DNA from: Mesorhizobium helmanticense
Lineage (GTDB): Bacteria; Pseudomonadota; Alphaproteobacteria; Rhizobiales; Rhizobiaceae
Length of the DNA: 64,000 bases
Direction of reading: 5' to 3'
Assembly (NCBI RefSeq): GCF_003034915.1
Contig: NZ_PZJX01000040.1
Coordinates: 62,001 to 126,000, forward strand
Shown here: piece by piece, positions 1-8,509 of the stretch
Layout of the letters: the number at the start of each line of letters is the position of its first letter
Numbering within the stretch: the first letter of the stretch is position 1
Made by a program: the position numbers and the translations under genes
The notes under the pieces: model-generated
What the model was told of the DNA's origin: nothing
The model's database searches: none
What the model saw: the letters and a program-made list of their open reading frames with translations, nothing else

Positions 1-687
1 TGTCAGCGGCGGCGGAAAACCGAGTTCGCCATAGATGAGGGCAGTGGCGCCGTCGATGTTGAGCGGGATCTTCTTGCCCTTGCGCAACGCAACCTCGGCC
101 TCGACAGCCTCGGCGATGTCGGCAAAACGCCCGCTGACGACGCCGCGCGCGGCAAAATCGCGGGTCACTTCAAGCAAGCGCGGCGCGCGTGGGTCGACCG
201 GATGGAAGCGGTGGCCAAAGCCCGGCACGTAGCCCTTGTCCTCGGCGAAGAAGCGGTCGAGCCGCGCCGAGACGGCATCGGCAAGCGTCGATCCTGCATC
301 CTGCGCCGCGGCAATATCGCCGTAGAAGGCAAGCGCCTGCTCGCCGGCGCCGCCATGCACGTCGCCAAGCACATTGATGGCCGAGGCCATGGCGCTGTTG
401 ATGCCGACGCCACAGGTGGCCGCCATGCGGGCAATGGCGATCGACGGCGCCTGCGGCCCATGGTCGACCGCCGCACCGAGTGCGATGCCAAGCAAGGCAG
501 CCTGATCCTCGCTGGGCAATTCGCCGCGCAGCATCAGCCAGATCATCGCCGGGAAGCTGACGCGGCCGATCAGATCCTGGATCTCATAGCCGCGCAGCCG
601 GATCACGCCGGGCCGCATTTCGATGATATCGGTCTGCCACCATTCCTCGCCGCGCTCGCGCCCGGTCTTTTTTTCCTCGCCGCTCAT
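1..687 (-). CDS. Citryl-CoA lyase-like (citrate synthase superfamily) protein, 3' end outside window
   Basis: I translated this from the reverse strand; the frame stays open for 229 codons to the window edge, so the C-terminus is missing. The citrate-synthase fold signatures are visible: His111 in a DVHGGAGEQ motif, the GFGHRFH motif (His159/His162), and Asp212 in NIDGA, matching the three catalytic positions of citrate synthase. The protein starts directly with the large domain, as in short citryl-CoA lyase-type members. ATG at 685-687 overlaps the stop of the CoA-transferase by four bases (ATGA), so the two are probably translationally coupled. In context it probably cleaves (or condenses) an acyl-CoA made by that transferase. 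The true substrate (citryl-, citramalyl- or another CoA ester) cannot be read from the sequence. Confidence 0.75.
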   Translation of the reverse strand, partial: MSGEEKKTGRERGEEWWQTDIIEMRPGVIRLRGYEIQDLIGRVSFPAMIWLMLRGELPSEDQAALLGIALGAAVDHGPQAPSIAIARMAATCGVGINSAMASAINVLGDVHGGAGEQALAFYGDIAAAQDAGSTLADAVSARLDRFFAEDKGYVPGFGHRFHPVDPRAPRLLEVTRDFAARGVVSGRFADIAEAVEAEVALRKGKKIPLNIDGATALIYGELGFPPPLT

Positions 688-1904
688 GCGCGCGCCCCAT
701 TCTTGGCCCGCGACCCATTCTTGGCCCGCGACCTTGTCTGAGCACGTGGCGGCAGGTCCGAAAACACCTCGTCCATGTGTTCGCCGAGCGCCGGCGGCGG
801 CCTGACCGGTAACGGCGCCACACCGTCGACCATGAAGCCGCCGCGCACGACGGTCAGCGGGCGGTCCATGCCAGGCACACCATCGAAACGAGTGGTCATG
901 TCGCGCAAGGTCACTTGCTGCTCCTCGAGCACCTGCGGGATCGTCAGCACCCGGCCCGCCGGCACGCCCGCGCGATTGAGCTTCTCCTCCCAGACGGCAG
1001 CCGAGGCGCTGGCCAGCGCGTCCTCGATCAGCACCTTCAATACAGCGCGATTGCGCTTGCGTGTCTCGCGCTCGGCAAAGCGCGGGTCCAACGCCAGCTC
1101 GGGCAGTCCGATCAGCCGGCAGAGCGTGACGAACTGCTCCTGCTTGTTGGCGGCGATGTTGAGCAGGCCGTCGCCGGTGCGAAACGCGCCGGAAGGTGCC
1201 GCCGTCATGTTCTCATTGCCCATCGGCTGCGGCTCGACATCGGCCGTCAGATAGTTGGAGACCGGCCAGCCGAGCGCCGAAAGCGTGCATTCGAGCATCG
1301 ACACGTCGAGGAAGGCGCCCTCACCGCTTGTCTTCTGCTTCACCAGTGCCGCAGTGATGGCGAAGGCCCCGACCAGCCCGCCCAGCGTGTCGGCCACGGG
1401 ATAGCCGACACGCAGCGGCGCCGTCTCCGGCGTGCCGGTGATGCTCATGATGCCGGAAAGCCCCTGGATGATCTGGTCGTAGGCCGGATTGTCGCGCATC
1501 GGTCCGGTCTGGCCGAACCCCGATATCGCGCAATAGACGAGACTGGGCCGCACCTCTTTCAGACTGGCATGGCCGAGGCCCAGCCGCTCCATCACCCCCG
1601 GCCGGAAGTTCTCGACCAGCGCGTCCGCCGTGGCGACCAGGTCGAGGAAGCGCTCGCGATCGGCTTGCTGCTTGAGATCAAGCACCACCGATCGCTTGCC
1701 GGCGTTCTGCGCCAGGAACGAAGCGCCCATCCTGGCCTCGTTGAGTTCGGGCGAAGCGCCGAGCTGACGCGCCAGGTCGCCGCCTTGCGGCGCTTCGACC
1801 TTGATTACGTCGGCCCCGAGCAGCGCCAGCTGATAGGCGCAGTAAGGGCCGGCCAGGACATTGGTCAGGTCAAGGACGCGGATGCCGGACAAAAGCTCGG
1901 TCAT
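684..1904 (-). CDS. Family III (CaiB/BaiF) CoA-transferase
   Basis: A 406-residue protein with the family III start (LSGIRVLDLTNVLAGPYC) and the ADVIKVE motif near residue 31. Asp172 in PVADTLGG sits where family III enzymes carry the catalytic Asp that forms the acyl-CoA mixed anhydride; I assign it by position. The length is typical. ATG at 1904 has GGGAG about seven bases upstream. It lies 15 bp after tctA and overlaps the lyase-like gene, so it is the fourth gene of the tctC-tctB-tctA operon. It probably activates the imported di- or tricarboxylate by moving CoA from another acyl-CoA. An oddity is the C-terminal tail, where a six-residue unit (SRAKNG) is repeated exactly because of an 18-bp tandem duplication at 697-732. 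Confidence 0.85.
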   Translation of the reverse strand: MTELLSGIRVLDLTNVLAGPYCAYQLALLGADVIKVEAPQGGDLARQLGASPELNEARMGASFLAQNAGKRSVVLDLKQQADRERFLDLVATADALVENFRPGVMERLGLGHASLKEVRPSLVYCAISGFGQTGPMRDNPAYDQIIQGLSGIMSITGTPETAPLRVGYPVADTLGGLVGAFAITAALVKQKTSGEGAFLDVSMLECTLSALGWPVSNYLTADVEPQPMGNENMTAAPSGAFRTGDGLLNIAANKQEQFVTLCRLIGLPELALDPRFAERETRKRNRAVLKVLIEDALASASAAVWEEKLNRAGVPAGRVLTIPQVLEEQQVTLRDMTTRFDGVPGMDRPLTVVRGGFMVDGVAPLPVRPPPALGEHMDEVFSDLPPRAQTRSRAKNGSRAKNGARA

Positions 1905-1919
1905 GATCTCCCAAACAAC

Positions 1920-3443
1920 TCAGGCATCGCCCGGCACATGCTCCGGCCCGCGCCGGCGCCGGTGCTCGATGTAAGCCCAGATATGCGGGCCGGCCAGGCC
2001 GATGAAGGCCAGTGTCAAGAGCGTCAGCGACAGCTTGTGCGTGTAGAACACCGACCAGTCGCCATTCGAGATCGTCATCGCCCGGCGGAACTGCGTCTCG
2101 GCGAGTGGCCCCAGGATCATTCCGATAATCACCGGCGCCGTCGGAAAATCGAAGCGTCGCATCAGGAAGCCGGCAGCACCCAGGAGATAGAGGATGACGA
2201 GATCGATCGGCGATTGCGAAATGCCGTAGGTGCCGACCGTGGCGAACACCAGGATGCCGGCATAAAGCTGCGGCGCCGGGATCTTCAAAAGCCGCACCCA
2301 CAGCCCGATCAGCGGCAGATTGAGGACGACGAGGATGACGTTGGCGATGAACAGGCTGGCGATCAGGCCCCAGACGAGATTGGCCTGCGTCGTCAGCAGC
2401 AGCGGCCCGGGATTGATGCCGTAGCTCTGGAAGGCCGACAGCATGATAGCCGCCGTCGCCGAGGTCGGCAGGCCGAGCGTCAGCATCGGCACCAGCACGC
2501 CGGCGGCCGAGGCATTGTTGGCGGCTTCTGGTCCAGCGACGCCTTCGATGGCGCCGACCGTGCCGAACTCGTCCTTGTGCTTCGACAGCTTCTTCTCGAT
2601 GGCATAGGACAGGAAGGTCGGGATTTCGGCGCCGCCGGCCGGCATCGCGCCGATCGGGAAACCGATGGCGGCACCGCGCAGCCATGCCTTCCACGAGCGT
2701 CCCCATTCGGCCGCGGTCATGTAGAGCGAACCCTTCAGCGGCACGATCTCGTCCTTGCCGGCATAGCGGCGCGAGGCCATGTACAGCGTCTCGCCGACAG
2801 CGAACAGGCCGACCGCGACGATGATGACGTCGACGCCGTCGAGCAGTTCGCCAATGCCGAAGGTGAAGCGCGGCTGTCCGGTCTGCAGGTCAACGCCGAT
2901 CATGCCGATGACGAAGCCGGCGAACAGGCTGGTGAGCCCCCGCACCGAGGACGAGCCGAGCACCGCCGAAACGGTGATGAAGGCCAGCACCATCAGCGAG
3001 AAATATTCGGCCGGACCGAAGGACAGTGCGAACTTGACCACGACCGGCGCCAGGAAGGCGACGCCCAGCGTGCCAAGCGTGCCGGCAACGAAGGAGCCGA
3101 TCGCCGAGGTCGCCAGTGCTGCGCCGCCACGGCCGGAGCGGGCCATCCTGTTGCCCTCGAGTGCTGTAACGATGGTGGCGCTTTCGCCGGGCGTGTTGAG
3201 CAGGATCGACGTCGTCGAGCCGCCATACATGGCGCCGTAATAGATGCCGGCAAACAGGATGAAGGAGGCTTCCGGCGCCACCTGGTAGGTGATCGGCAAA
3301 AGCAGGGCGATGGTCAGCGCCGGCCCGAGGCCGGGCAGCACGCCGATCGCGGTTCCGAGCGTCGTGCCGACCAGGCACCACATGAGGTTGACCGGTGTGA
3401 AAGCGATTGAAAATCCATGCGCGAGTTGATTGAGGGTTTCCAT
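1920..3443 (-). CDS. tctA: TTT transporter large membrane subunit TctA (first copy)
   Basis: A 507-residue, highly hydrophobic protein of the tripartite tricarboxylate transporter family. It has the family signatures GVLPGLGPALTIALLLPI near the N-terminus, YYGAMYGGSTTSILLNTPGE, and the mirrored GGAEIPTFLSYA / GPEAANNA motifs in the second half. This is the roughly 12-helix permease that moves a carboxylate delivered by TctC, driven by an ion gradient. I chose ATG 3443 over an upstream in-frame codon because GGTGAGG lies just before it and it starts four bases after the tctB stop. It is the third gene of the operon, followed by the CoA-transferase 15 bp later. Confidence 0.92.
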   Translation of the reverse strand: METLNQLAHGFSIAFTPVNLMWCLVGTTLGTAIGVLPGLGPALTIALLLPITYQVAPEASFILFAGIYYGAMYGGSTTSILLNTPGESATIVTALEGNRMARSGRGGAALATSAIGSFVAGTLGTLGVAFLAPVVVKFALSFGPAEYFSLMVLAFITVSAVLGSSSVRGLTSLFAGFVIGMIGVDLQTGQPRFTFGIGELLDGVDVIIVAVGLFAVGETLYMASRRYAGKDEIVPLKGSLYMTAAEWGRSWKAWLRGAAIGFPIGAMPAGGAEIPTFLSYAIEKKLSKHKDEFGTVGAIEGVAGPEAANNASAAGVLVPMLTLGLPTSATAAIMLSAFQSYGINPGPLLLTTQANLVWGLIASLFIANVILVVLNLPLIGLWVRLLKIPAPQLYAGILVFATVGTYGISQSPIDLVILYLLGAAGFLMRRFDFPTAPVIIGMILGPLAETQFRRAMTISNGDWSVFYTHKLSLTLLTLAFIGLAGPHIWAYIEHRRRRGPEHVPGDA

Positions 3444-3447
3444 CGCC

Positions 3448-3984
3448 TCACCCCCGGACCATCGCGATGATGGCGTTGATGGCGGCATTCAGCTGGTTCT
3501 CGATGAAGCCGGCGCCGATGTTGACGCCGAGCGCCCTGGCGAAGCCGAAATAGGCCGCGAGTGCCAGGATCAGCCCGAGCAGCGCGTCGCGCAGCGGACG
3601 CCTGCTGCCGAAGCCGTGGCAGATGAGAACGAACATGATTACCGAGGCGGCTGTGAAGCCGAGCGGGCGTATCAGCACCAGGTTGGCGACGAGCCCGGCG
3701 GCAACAATGCCCATCGCCTTCCAATCGGTCGGCGTCTCTTTCTCCTCCTCGGGCTGCCAGCCACCACGCAGGGCGGCCAGGATGAGGAGCAGGGAAAGGA
3801 TCACCATGCCTGTCATGGTGATGTAGGGAAACACCGTTGGACCGACCTTGGAATAGAGCGGCGACACCGGGATCGCCAGGGTTTGCCAGGCAACGGCCGC
3901 GGCACAGGCCAGAAGCCCGATGCCGATCAGCAATTCGGGTACGGCAAGGCGTGGCGGCGGCGCCTGCTGGTCGCTGGTGCTCAT
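3448..3984 (-). CDS. tctB: TTT transporter small membrane subunit TctB (first copy)
   Basis: A 178-residue integral membrane protein with four predicted helices in the usual TctB pattern: a helix at about residues 16-35, one at about 50-70, and a closely spaced C-terminal pair. TctB proteins are poorly conserved, so the call rests on topology, length and position between tctC and tctA. I chose ATG 3984 because GGGGAGGAC lies four bases upstream; a longer frame to 4062 has no such site. It probably stabilises the TctA permease. The reading frame ends four bases before tctA. Confidence 0.85.
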   Translation of the reverse strand: MSTSDQQAPPPRLAVPELLIGIGLLACAAAVAWQTLAIPVSPLYSKVGPTVFPYITMTGMVILSLLLILAALRGGWQPEEEKETPTDWKAMGIVAAGLVANLVLIRPLGFTAASVIMFVLICHGFGSRRPLRDALLGLILALAAYFGFARALGVNIGAGFIENQLNAAINAIIAMVRG

Positions 3985-4080
3985 GAATGTCCTCCCCAGG
4001 ATGGCCGGCATGCTCCAGCCGGCCTTCACCGCAGTCTCCCCCGCGATGGACCACATGTCCATGCGGTTGGCGAAATGTCG

Positions 4081-4104
4081 AAGGGGCGGCGCAAGCCGCC
4101 CCTT
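4081..4104. terminator. Perfect GC hairpin between tctC and tctB
   Basis: Two 10-base arms (AAGGGGCGGC and GCCGCCCCTT) flank a four-base loop. It starts ten bases after the tctC stop in the minus-strand transcript. No T run follows, so full termination is unlikely. In transporter operons a hairpin at this place often protects the 5' mRNA segment and leaves the binding-protein message in excess. The second tct operon has the same arrangement. Confidence 0.7.
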
Positions 4105-4113
4105 CCGGGAAGA

Positions 4114-5091
4114 TCAGGCAAGGCCGAGATCCTTGAGGATGGCGCCGATGCGGGCCGTGTCCTCGGTGAGGAATTTGGCATAGTCATCACCGGTGAGCAG
4201 GATTTGCGTCCAGTTGCGGTTCTTGCATTCGGTGGCCCAGGCCTCGCTCTTGGCCATGGTCTCGACAAGCGTGATCAGCGCCGCCTTGTCGGCGTCCGAG
4301 ACGCCGGGCGGTGCGAAGACGCCGCGCCAGTTGAACAGTTCGACATCGATGCCGGCCTCCTTCAGCGTCGGGGCGTCGATGCCGTCCTGGCGCTTGTCGG
4401 CCGAGATGGCGAGCAGCCTGAGCGCTCCCGCCTTGACCTGTTCGGAGAACTCGCCATAGCCCGATATGCCGGCCGCCACCTGGTTGCCGAGCAGCGCCGA
4501 CAGCGCCTCGCCGCCGCCGGCGAACGGCACGTAGGACAGGCTGGTTGCCGGAACACCGGCCGTCTTGGCGATGAGGCCGAACAGGATGTGGTCCGAGCCG
4601 CCGGCCGAACCGCCGGCCACCGGCACCTTGGTCGGATCGGCCTTGAGGGCGGCGACGAAATCGGCTGCCGTCTGGAATGGCGAGGCCGCCGGCACCACCA
4701 GCGCCTCGAACTCGCCCGTCAGCCGGGCGATTGGCGTGACCTCGGTGAGATTGTTGGCCGACTTGTTGGCGATGATGGCGCCAACCATGACCATCCCGGC
4801 AACCATCATCGAATTGCCCTTGCCGTTCCACTGGTTGATGAACTGCGGCAGGCCGACCGTGCCGCCGGCGCCGCCGACATTGGTGATTTGCGAGCCGGAG
4901 ATCAGCTTCTCACTGCGCAGCACCTGGTCCATCGTGCGCGCTGTCTGGTCCCAGCCGCCACCGGGCGCCGCCGGCACGAAGATCTGGACCTGTGGCGCGT
5001 CCTGCGCAAAGGCGGGCGAGAGATGCAACGCTGCGAAACCGGCAGCACCCGCCGCAGCGGTGCTCGTCAAAAATCTGCGTCTGTTCAGCAT
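4114..5091 (-). CDS. tctC: TTT periplasmic solute-binding protein TctC (Bug family), Tat-type signal
   Basis: A 325-residue extracytoplasmic binding protein of the TctC/Bug family. The N-terminus (LNRRRFLTS followed by a hydrophobic stretch ending PAFA) looks like a twin-arginine signal, unlike the Sec-type signal of the second copy. Family hallmarks are IFVPAAPGGGWDQTARTM, ITNVGGAGGTVG and PVAGGSAGGSDHILFG. ATG 5091 follows GGAGGAATCCC. It is the first gene of the minus-strand operon tctC-tctB-tctA-CoA-transferase-lyase and diverges from the iclR-type gene. It captures an organic acid in the periplasm; the ligand cannot be predicted from sequence alone. Confidence 0.9.
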   Translation of the reverse strand: MLNRRRFLTSTAAAGAAGFAALHLSPAFAQDAPQVQIFVPAAPGGGWDQTARTMDQVLRSEKLISGSQITNVGGAGGTVGLPQFINQWNGKGNSMMVAGMVMVGAIIANKSANNLTEVTPIARLTGEFEALVVPAASPFQTAADFVAALKADPTKVPVAGGSAGGSDHILFGLIAKTAGVPATSLSYVPFAGGGEALSALLGNQVAAGISGYGEFSEQVKAGALRLLAISADKRQDGIDAPTLKEAGIDVELFNWRGVFAPPGVSDADKAALITLVETMAKSEAWATECKNRNWTQILLTGDDYAKFLTEDTARIGAILKDLGLA

Positions 5092-5186
5092 GGGATTCCT
5101 CCAAATCACGACACCTCCTCCGGTGCCTGCCAGAAACGTAGCCTGAATTCAGACCCGCTCGACAAAATTCTTGCTGATTTTATTGC

Positions 5187-5223
5187 GTTCTGTCAACAGG
5201 AACGGCATTCCGCTGGACAGAAC
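5187..5223. promoter_or_regulatory. Candidate IclR operator between tctC and the regulator gene
   Basis: Eight-base inverted arms GTTCTGTC (5187-5194) and GACAGAAC (5216-5223) lie in the 195-bp divergent region. A smaller overlapping dyad CTGT/ACAG sits at the left arm. IclR proteins bind palindromes in such divergent spacers. This is an inference from symmetry and position only. Confidence 0.4.
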
Positions 5224-5286
5224 ATTCTACGTAAGGCATGATCGTTCCGGTCCACCTGGCCGGAAATGAAATGAGAACGTCGGACG

Positions 5287-6060
5287 ATGACGCAAGTACG
5301 ATCCAAACCGGCGTCGACCGATGGCGTTGCCGCGCTTGATCGGGCGATCGCCATTCTCGACGCTTTCGCCGCGGCCGACCGGTCGCTCAGCCTGGCCGAA
5401 ATCGCGGCGCGCACCGGCCTTTACAAGAGCACCATCCTGCGGCTGGCGAATTCGCTGCTGCGCGGGCAGTTGCTGGAACGCCTCGACGATGGCCGCTACC
5501 GCGTCGGTCCGGCGACCTTCCGGCTCGGCACGCTCTACCAGCGTTCGGTGGTGGCGAGTGACGTCCTGCTGCCGATCATGCGTGATCTCGCCGACCGCAG
5601 CTGGGAAAGCGTTGCCTTCTATGTCCGCTCGGGCGATGTCCGCACCTGTCTCTATCGTGTCGAGTCCAAGCACCCCATTCGTTACACCATACGGGAGGGG
5701 GACGTACTGCCTTTGCTGGCTGGTTCGGGCGGACGTGTGCTGGCGGCATTTTCCGGTGAGCCGGGCGAGCCTTACGAAACGATCCGCGAAACCTATCACT
5801 TTCTGACGGTCGGCGACCGCGACCCCGAGACGGCGGGCGTGTCGGCGCCCGTGTTCGGACCGGGGCGCGTCTTGCTCGGCGCCCTGACGCTGGCCGGGCC
5901 CAGCACGCGTGTCGACACGGCCTTTCTCCAGCGCATGAAGCGGCCGCTCATCGAAGCAGCCGCCCGCGCCACCCGCGCGTTCGGCGAAGACGCTTCAGTG
6001 CTTGAACTGGCGGCCCGCGAGGCCGGCGCGGAACGCGTGGAAAGCCTCAACTCCGCTTGA
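5287..6060 (+). CDS. IclR-family transcriptional regulator
   Basis: A 257-residue protein with an N-terminal winged helix-turn-helix (residues about 16-75, including LSLAEIAARTGLYKSTILRLANSLL) followed by an IclR effector domain (about 85-245). It reads away from the tctC operon, with a 195-bp shared region holding a candidate operator, so it most probably controls uptake and CoA-dependent breakdown of the carboxylate. IclR proteins usually bind a pathway intermediate through the C-terminal domain. The start is ATG 5287; the ribosome-binding site is weak. The gene ends 24 bp before the convergent GNAT gene. Confidence 0.85.
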   Translation: MTQVRSKPASTDGVAALDRAIAILDAFAAADRSLSLAEIAARTGLYKSTILRLANSLLRGQLLERLDDGRYRVGPATFRLGTLYQRSVVASDVLLPIMRDLADRSWESVAFYVRSGDVRTCLYRVESKHPIRYTIREGDVLPLLAGSGGRVLAAFSGEPGEPYETIRETYHFLTVGDRDPETAGVSAPVFGPGRVLLGALTLAGPSTRVDTAFLQRMKRPLIEAAARATRAFGEDASVLELAAREAGAERVESLNSA

Positions 6061-6084
6061 CCAGGCTCACATGATCGCCCGGCC

Positions 6085-6624
6085 TCAGGGCCGCCGTTCC
6101 AGCAGGACCGTCGCGGCGTCGTGATAGGTGGTTCGCAGGACTTCCCGGTAGCCGCTTTTGGCCGCGACGTTGAGCGAAGCGGTATTTTCCGGATCGATGA
6201 TGCATACGGTTCTGGCGCGCCCGAATGTTTCGTCGCCCCAGACAAGGATCCGCCCGACGACCTCGCTGGCCAAACCCTGGCCATGCGCGTGGGGAGCCAG
6301 CGCCCAGCCCGCTTCCGGCACGCCCTCGATCGACGGTTCGATATCGCGCTTCAGATCATGAAAGCCGGCCTCGCCGATGAATCGGCCGCTCGCCTTGTCC
6401 TCGATCGCCCAGAAGCCGTAGCCCAGCATCGACCATAGACCTGAATGGCGCAGGAAACGCATCCAGCTTTCCTCCCGCGTGCGCGGCTTGCCGCCGACGA
6501 AACGGGTGACGGCCGGATCGGCCCACATGGCGACATAGCAGTCGAAATCATCCAGCCGGTGCGCCCGCAGAAGAGTGCGCTCCGTCTCGATGACCGGCAC
6601 GCCGGCTGCTTTCGAACTGCTCAT
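6085..6624 (-). CDS. GNAT-family N-acetyltransferase (RimJ/RimL-like)
   Basis: A 179-residue acetyltransferase of the Acetyltransf_3 type. It begins with IETERTLLRAHRLDDFD, has a central strand pattern with GEAGFHDL, and the acetyl-CoA loop near APHAHGQGLASEVVGRIL; the end (NTASLNVAAKSGYREV) is typical of RimL-like enzymes. ATG 6624 is preferred because upstream in-frame sequence lacks homology-like character, though only a weak AGGA precedes it. The acceptor (protein N-terminus, antibiotic or small amine) is unknown. It is convergent with the iclR-type gene. Confidence 0.8.
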   Translation of the reverse strand: MSSSKAAGVPVIETERTLLRAHRLDDFDCYVAMWADPAVTRFVGGKPRTREESWMRFLRHSGLWSMLGYGFWAIEDKASGRFIGEAGFHDLKRDIEPSIEGVPEAGWALAPHAHGQGLASEVVGRILVWGDETFGRARTVCIIDPENTASLNVAAKSGYREVLRTTYHDAATVLLERRP

Positions 6625-6893
6625 GGGTCCTGCCTCGCTGCGCCTGACCCCGGAACCGCCCCCGGTTCTGGAAAGGATCATGCGCAAATTGAAAGTGCTT
6701 GGCAACTTGCTTGCGTCGAACAAGAGCCAAGGCCGTGCGGACCACCTTCCAGCGCGCAAAACCGACACCAGGCAATGGCGATGCAAAGGCTGATGGTCGG
6801 TCCGCGCTATGGGAATCTTGCCGAACGATGCTACCCTCCCCGGGGGCTGATTCAGCGCCTCGGCGCATACCGTCCGACGGAGAGAGAAAGCAC

Positions 6894-7349
6894 ATGGACA
6901 CCACCGATCTTGTGCTGGCCATCATCCATCATCTGCTGGTGTTTTCGCTGGCGGGCATCATCGGCGCCGAATTTGTCCTGATCCGCGGCGACTTGCCTGC
7001 TGCAACGCTCCGCCGCCTCGTCGGCATCGACCGCCACTATGGCATCATCGCCATGTTGATCATCATTGTCGGCGTCAGCCGCGTCATTTACGGCCTCAAG
7101 GGCTGGGAATTCTACGTCTACAACTGGGTGTTCTGGGCGAAGATGGCGGCCTTCGCCATCGTCGGCCTCTTGTCGAACATCCCGACCGTCCGCTTCATCT
7201 CCTGGAACAGGCAGGCAGTCGGCAATTCGGCCTTCGCCGTGCCGGCGGCTGAATTGGCCTCGGTGAAAACCTATGTTCGCGCCGAAGCCTTCGTTTTCCT
7301 GACGATCCCGGTCTTCGCCGCGGCGATGGCGCGCGGCTATGGCTACTAG
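6894..7349 (+). CDS. DUF2214-family integral membrane protein
   Basis: A 151-residue protein with four hydrophobic segments (about residues 5-27, 47-70, 78-98 and 128-148). The pattern, with His12, His13 and His48 and a conserved LKGWEFYVYNWVFWAKM segment, fits the DUF2214 family. The function is unknown; heme or quinone contact by the membrane histidines is only a guess. ATG 6894 follows GGAGAGAGAAAGCAC. It stands alone between a divergent GNAT gene and the second tct operon. Confidence 0.65.
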   Translation: MDTTDLVLAIIHHLLVFSLAGIIGAEFVLIRGDLPAATLRRLVGIDRHYGIIAMLIIIVGVSRVIYGLKGWEFYVYNWVFWAKMAAFAIVGLLSNIPTVRFISWNRQAVGNSAFAVPAAELASVKTYVRAEAFVFLTIPVFAAAMARGYGY

Positions 7350-7522
7350 ATCCATGATCCCGAACCGACAATCCGCGCCCGCACGGTTGCGGATATCGGC
7401 AGTTTGCGGTTTGAGTCCGATTGCAATGTGCTAGCCTGCGCTAGTTGTTGTTTTATCCGCGGCAGGTGTCGAGAGGAACGCCGCGCAGCGGCTGGAAATT
7501 CATATCTTGGGAGGAAATCACG

Positions 7523-8500
7523 ATGAGAAGATTTATCGCCGCTCTGGCTGCCGCCGCGGCCGTTACGCTTTATCCCCTGGCGGCGGGCGCGCAAACCTAT
7601 CCTGAACGCAGCATTACCGTCGTGGTGCCGTTTTCGGCCGGCGGCCCGACCGACACGGTCACGCGCCTCGTCGCGGAAGCCATGTCGAAGGATCTCGGCC
7701 AGCAGGTCATCGTCGAGAATGTCGGCGGCGCCGGCGGCACGCTGGGCGCGGGCCGCGTCGCCAACGCCGAGCCGGACGGCTACACGCTGCTCCTTCATCA
7801 CATCGGCATGGCGACAAGCGCCACGCTCTACAGAAAGCTCGCCTACGACACGCTGAATGCCTTCGAATATGTCGGCCTCGTCACCGAGGTGCCGATGACC
7901 ATCGTCGGCCGCAAGGATCTCGAGCCGACCGATCTGAAGGGGTTGGTCGACTACGCCAAGGCCAACAAGGACACCATCACCGTCGCCAATGCCGGGATCG
8001 GAGCGGCCTCGCATCTGTGCGGCATGCTGTTCATGAGCGCCATCGGCACGCCGCTGGTCACCGTGCCCTACAAGGGCACCGGCCCGGCCATGACCGATCT
8101 TCTCGGCGGCCAGGTCGACATCATGTGCGACCAGACCACCAACACCACCAAGCAGATCCAGGGTGGCACGATCAAGGCCTATGCCGTCACTTCGCCGCAG
8201 CGCCTCGATGTGCTGCCGGACGTGCCGACGACGACGGAAGGCGGCCTTCCCGATGTGCAGGTCGGCATCTGGCACGGCCTCTATGCACCGAAGGGCACGC
8301 CGGCCGAGATCACCGAGCGCCTGTCGAAATCGCTTCAGGTCGCCCTGAAGGACCAGAATGTCGTCGCCCGCTTTGCCGAACTCGGCACCAAGCCGTCATC
8401 AGAGGCCGACGCCACGCCGGCCGCGCTGAAGGCCAAGCTGGAAGGCGAGATCACGCGCTGGAAGCCGATCATCGAAGCCGCCGGCCAGTACGCCGACTGA
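7523..8500 (+). CDS. tctC: TTT periplasmic solute-binding protein TctC (second copy)
   Basis: A 325-residue Bug-family binding protein with a Sec-type signal (charged MRR, hydrophobic core, cleavage near AGAQ). Family motifs are VVVPFSAGGPTDTVTRLVAE, VENVGGAGGTLGAGRVA and VPYKGTGPAMTDLLGGQVDIMCD. ATG 7523 follows GGGAGGAAATCACG. It is the first gene of a plus-strand operon tctC-tctB-tctA with no catabolic genes attached, so its ligand is open. It differs clearly from the first TctC, so the two operons are not a recent duplication. Confidence 0.92.
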   Translation: MRRFIAALAAAAAVTLYPLAAGAQTYPERSITVVVPFSAGGPTDTVTRLVAEAMSKDLGQQVIVENVGGAGGTLGAGRVANAEPDGYTLLLHHIGMATSATLYRKLAYDTLNAFEYVGLVTEVPMTIVGRKDLEPTDLKGLVDYAKANKDTITVANAGIGAASHLCGMLFMSAIGTPLVTVPYKGTGPAMTDLLGGQVDIMCDQTTNTTKQIQGGTIKAYAVTSPQRLDVLPDVPTTTEGGLPDVQVGIWHGLYAPKGTPAEITERLSKSLQVALKDQNVVARFAELGTKPSSEADATPAALKAKLEGEITRWKPIIEAAGQYAD

Positions 8501-8509
8501 GGTCTTGAG

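Noticed and set aside
697..732. The tandem repeat as part of a CRISPR or microsatellite array
   Set aside because: Only two units, in frame inside a coding sequence; no spacer structure.
915..3410. 831-codon open frame on the plus strand
   Set aside because: It is antisense to the CoA-transferase and tctA, is rich in Arg/His/Gln/Asp with no family motif, and exists because GC-rich codons leave the opposite frame free of stops.
3430..5241. 603-codon plus-strand frame
   Set aside because: Antisense to tctB and tctC, which have clear motifs and ribosome-binding sites; the composition is that of a shadow frame.
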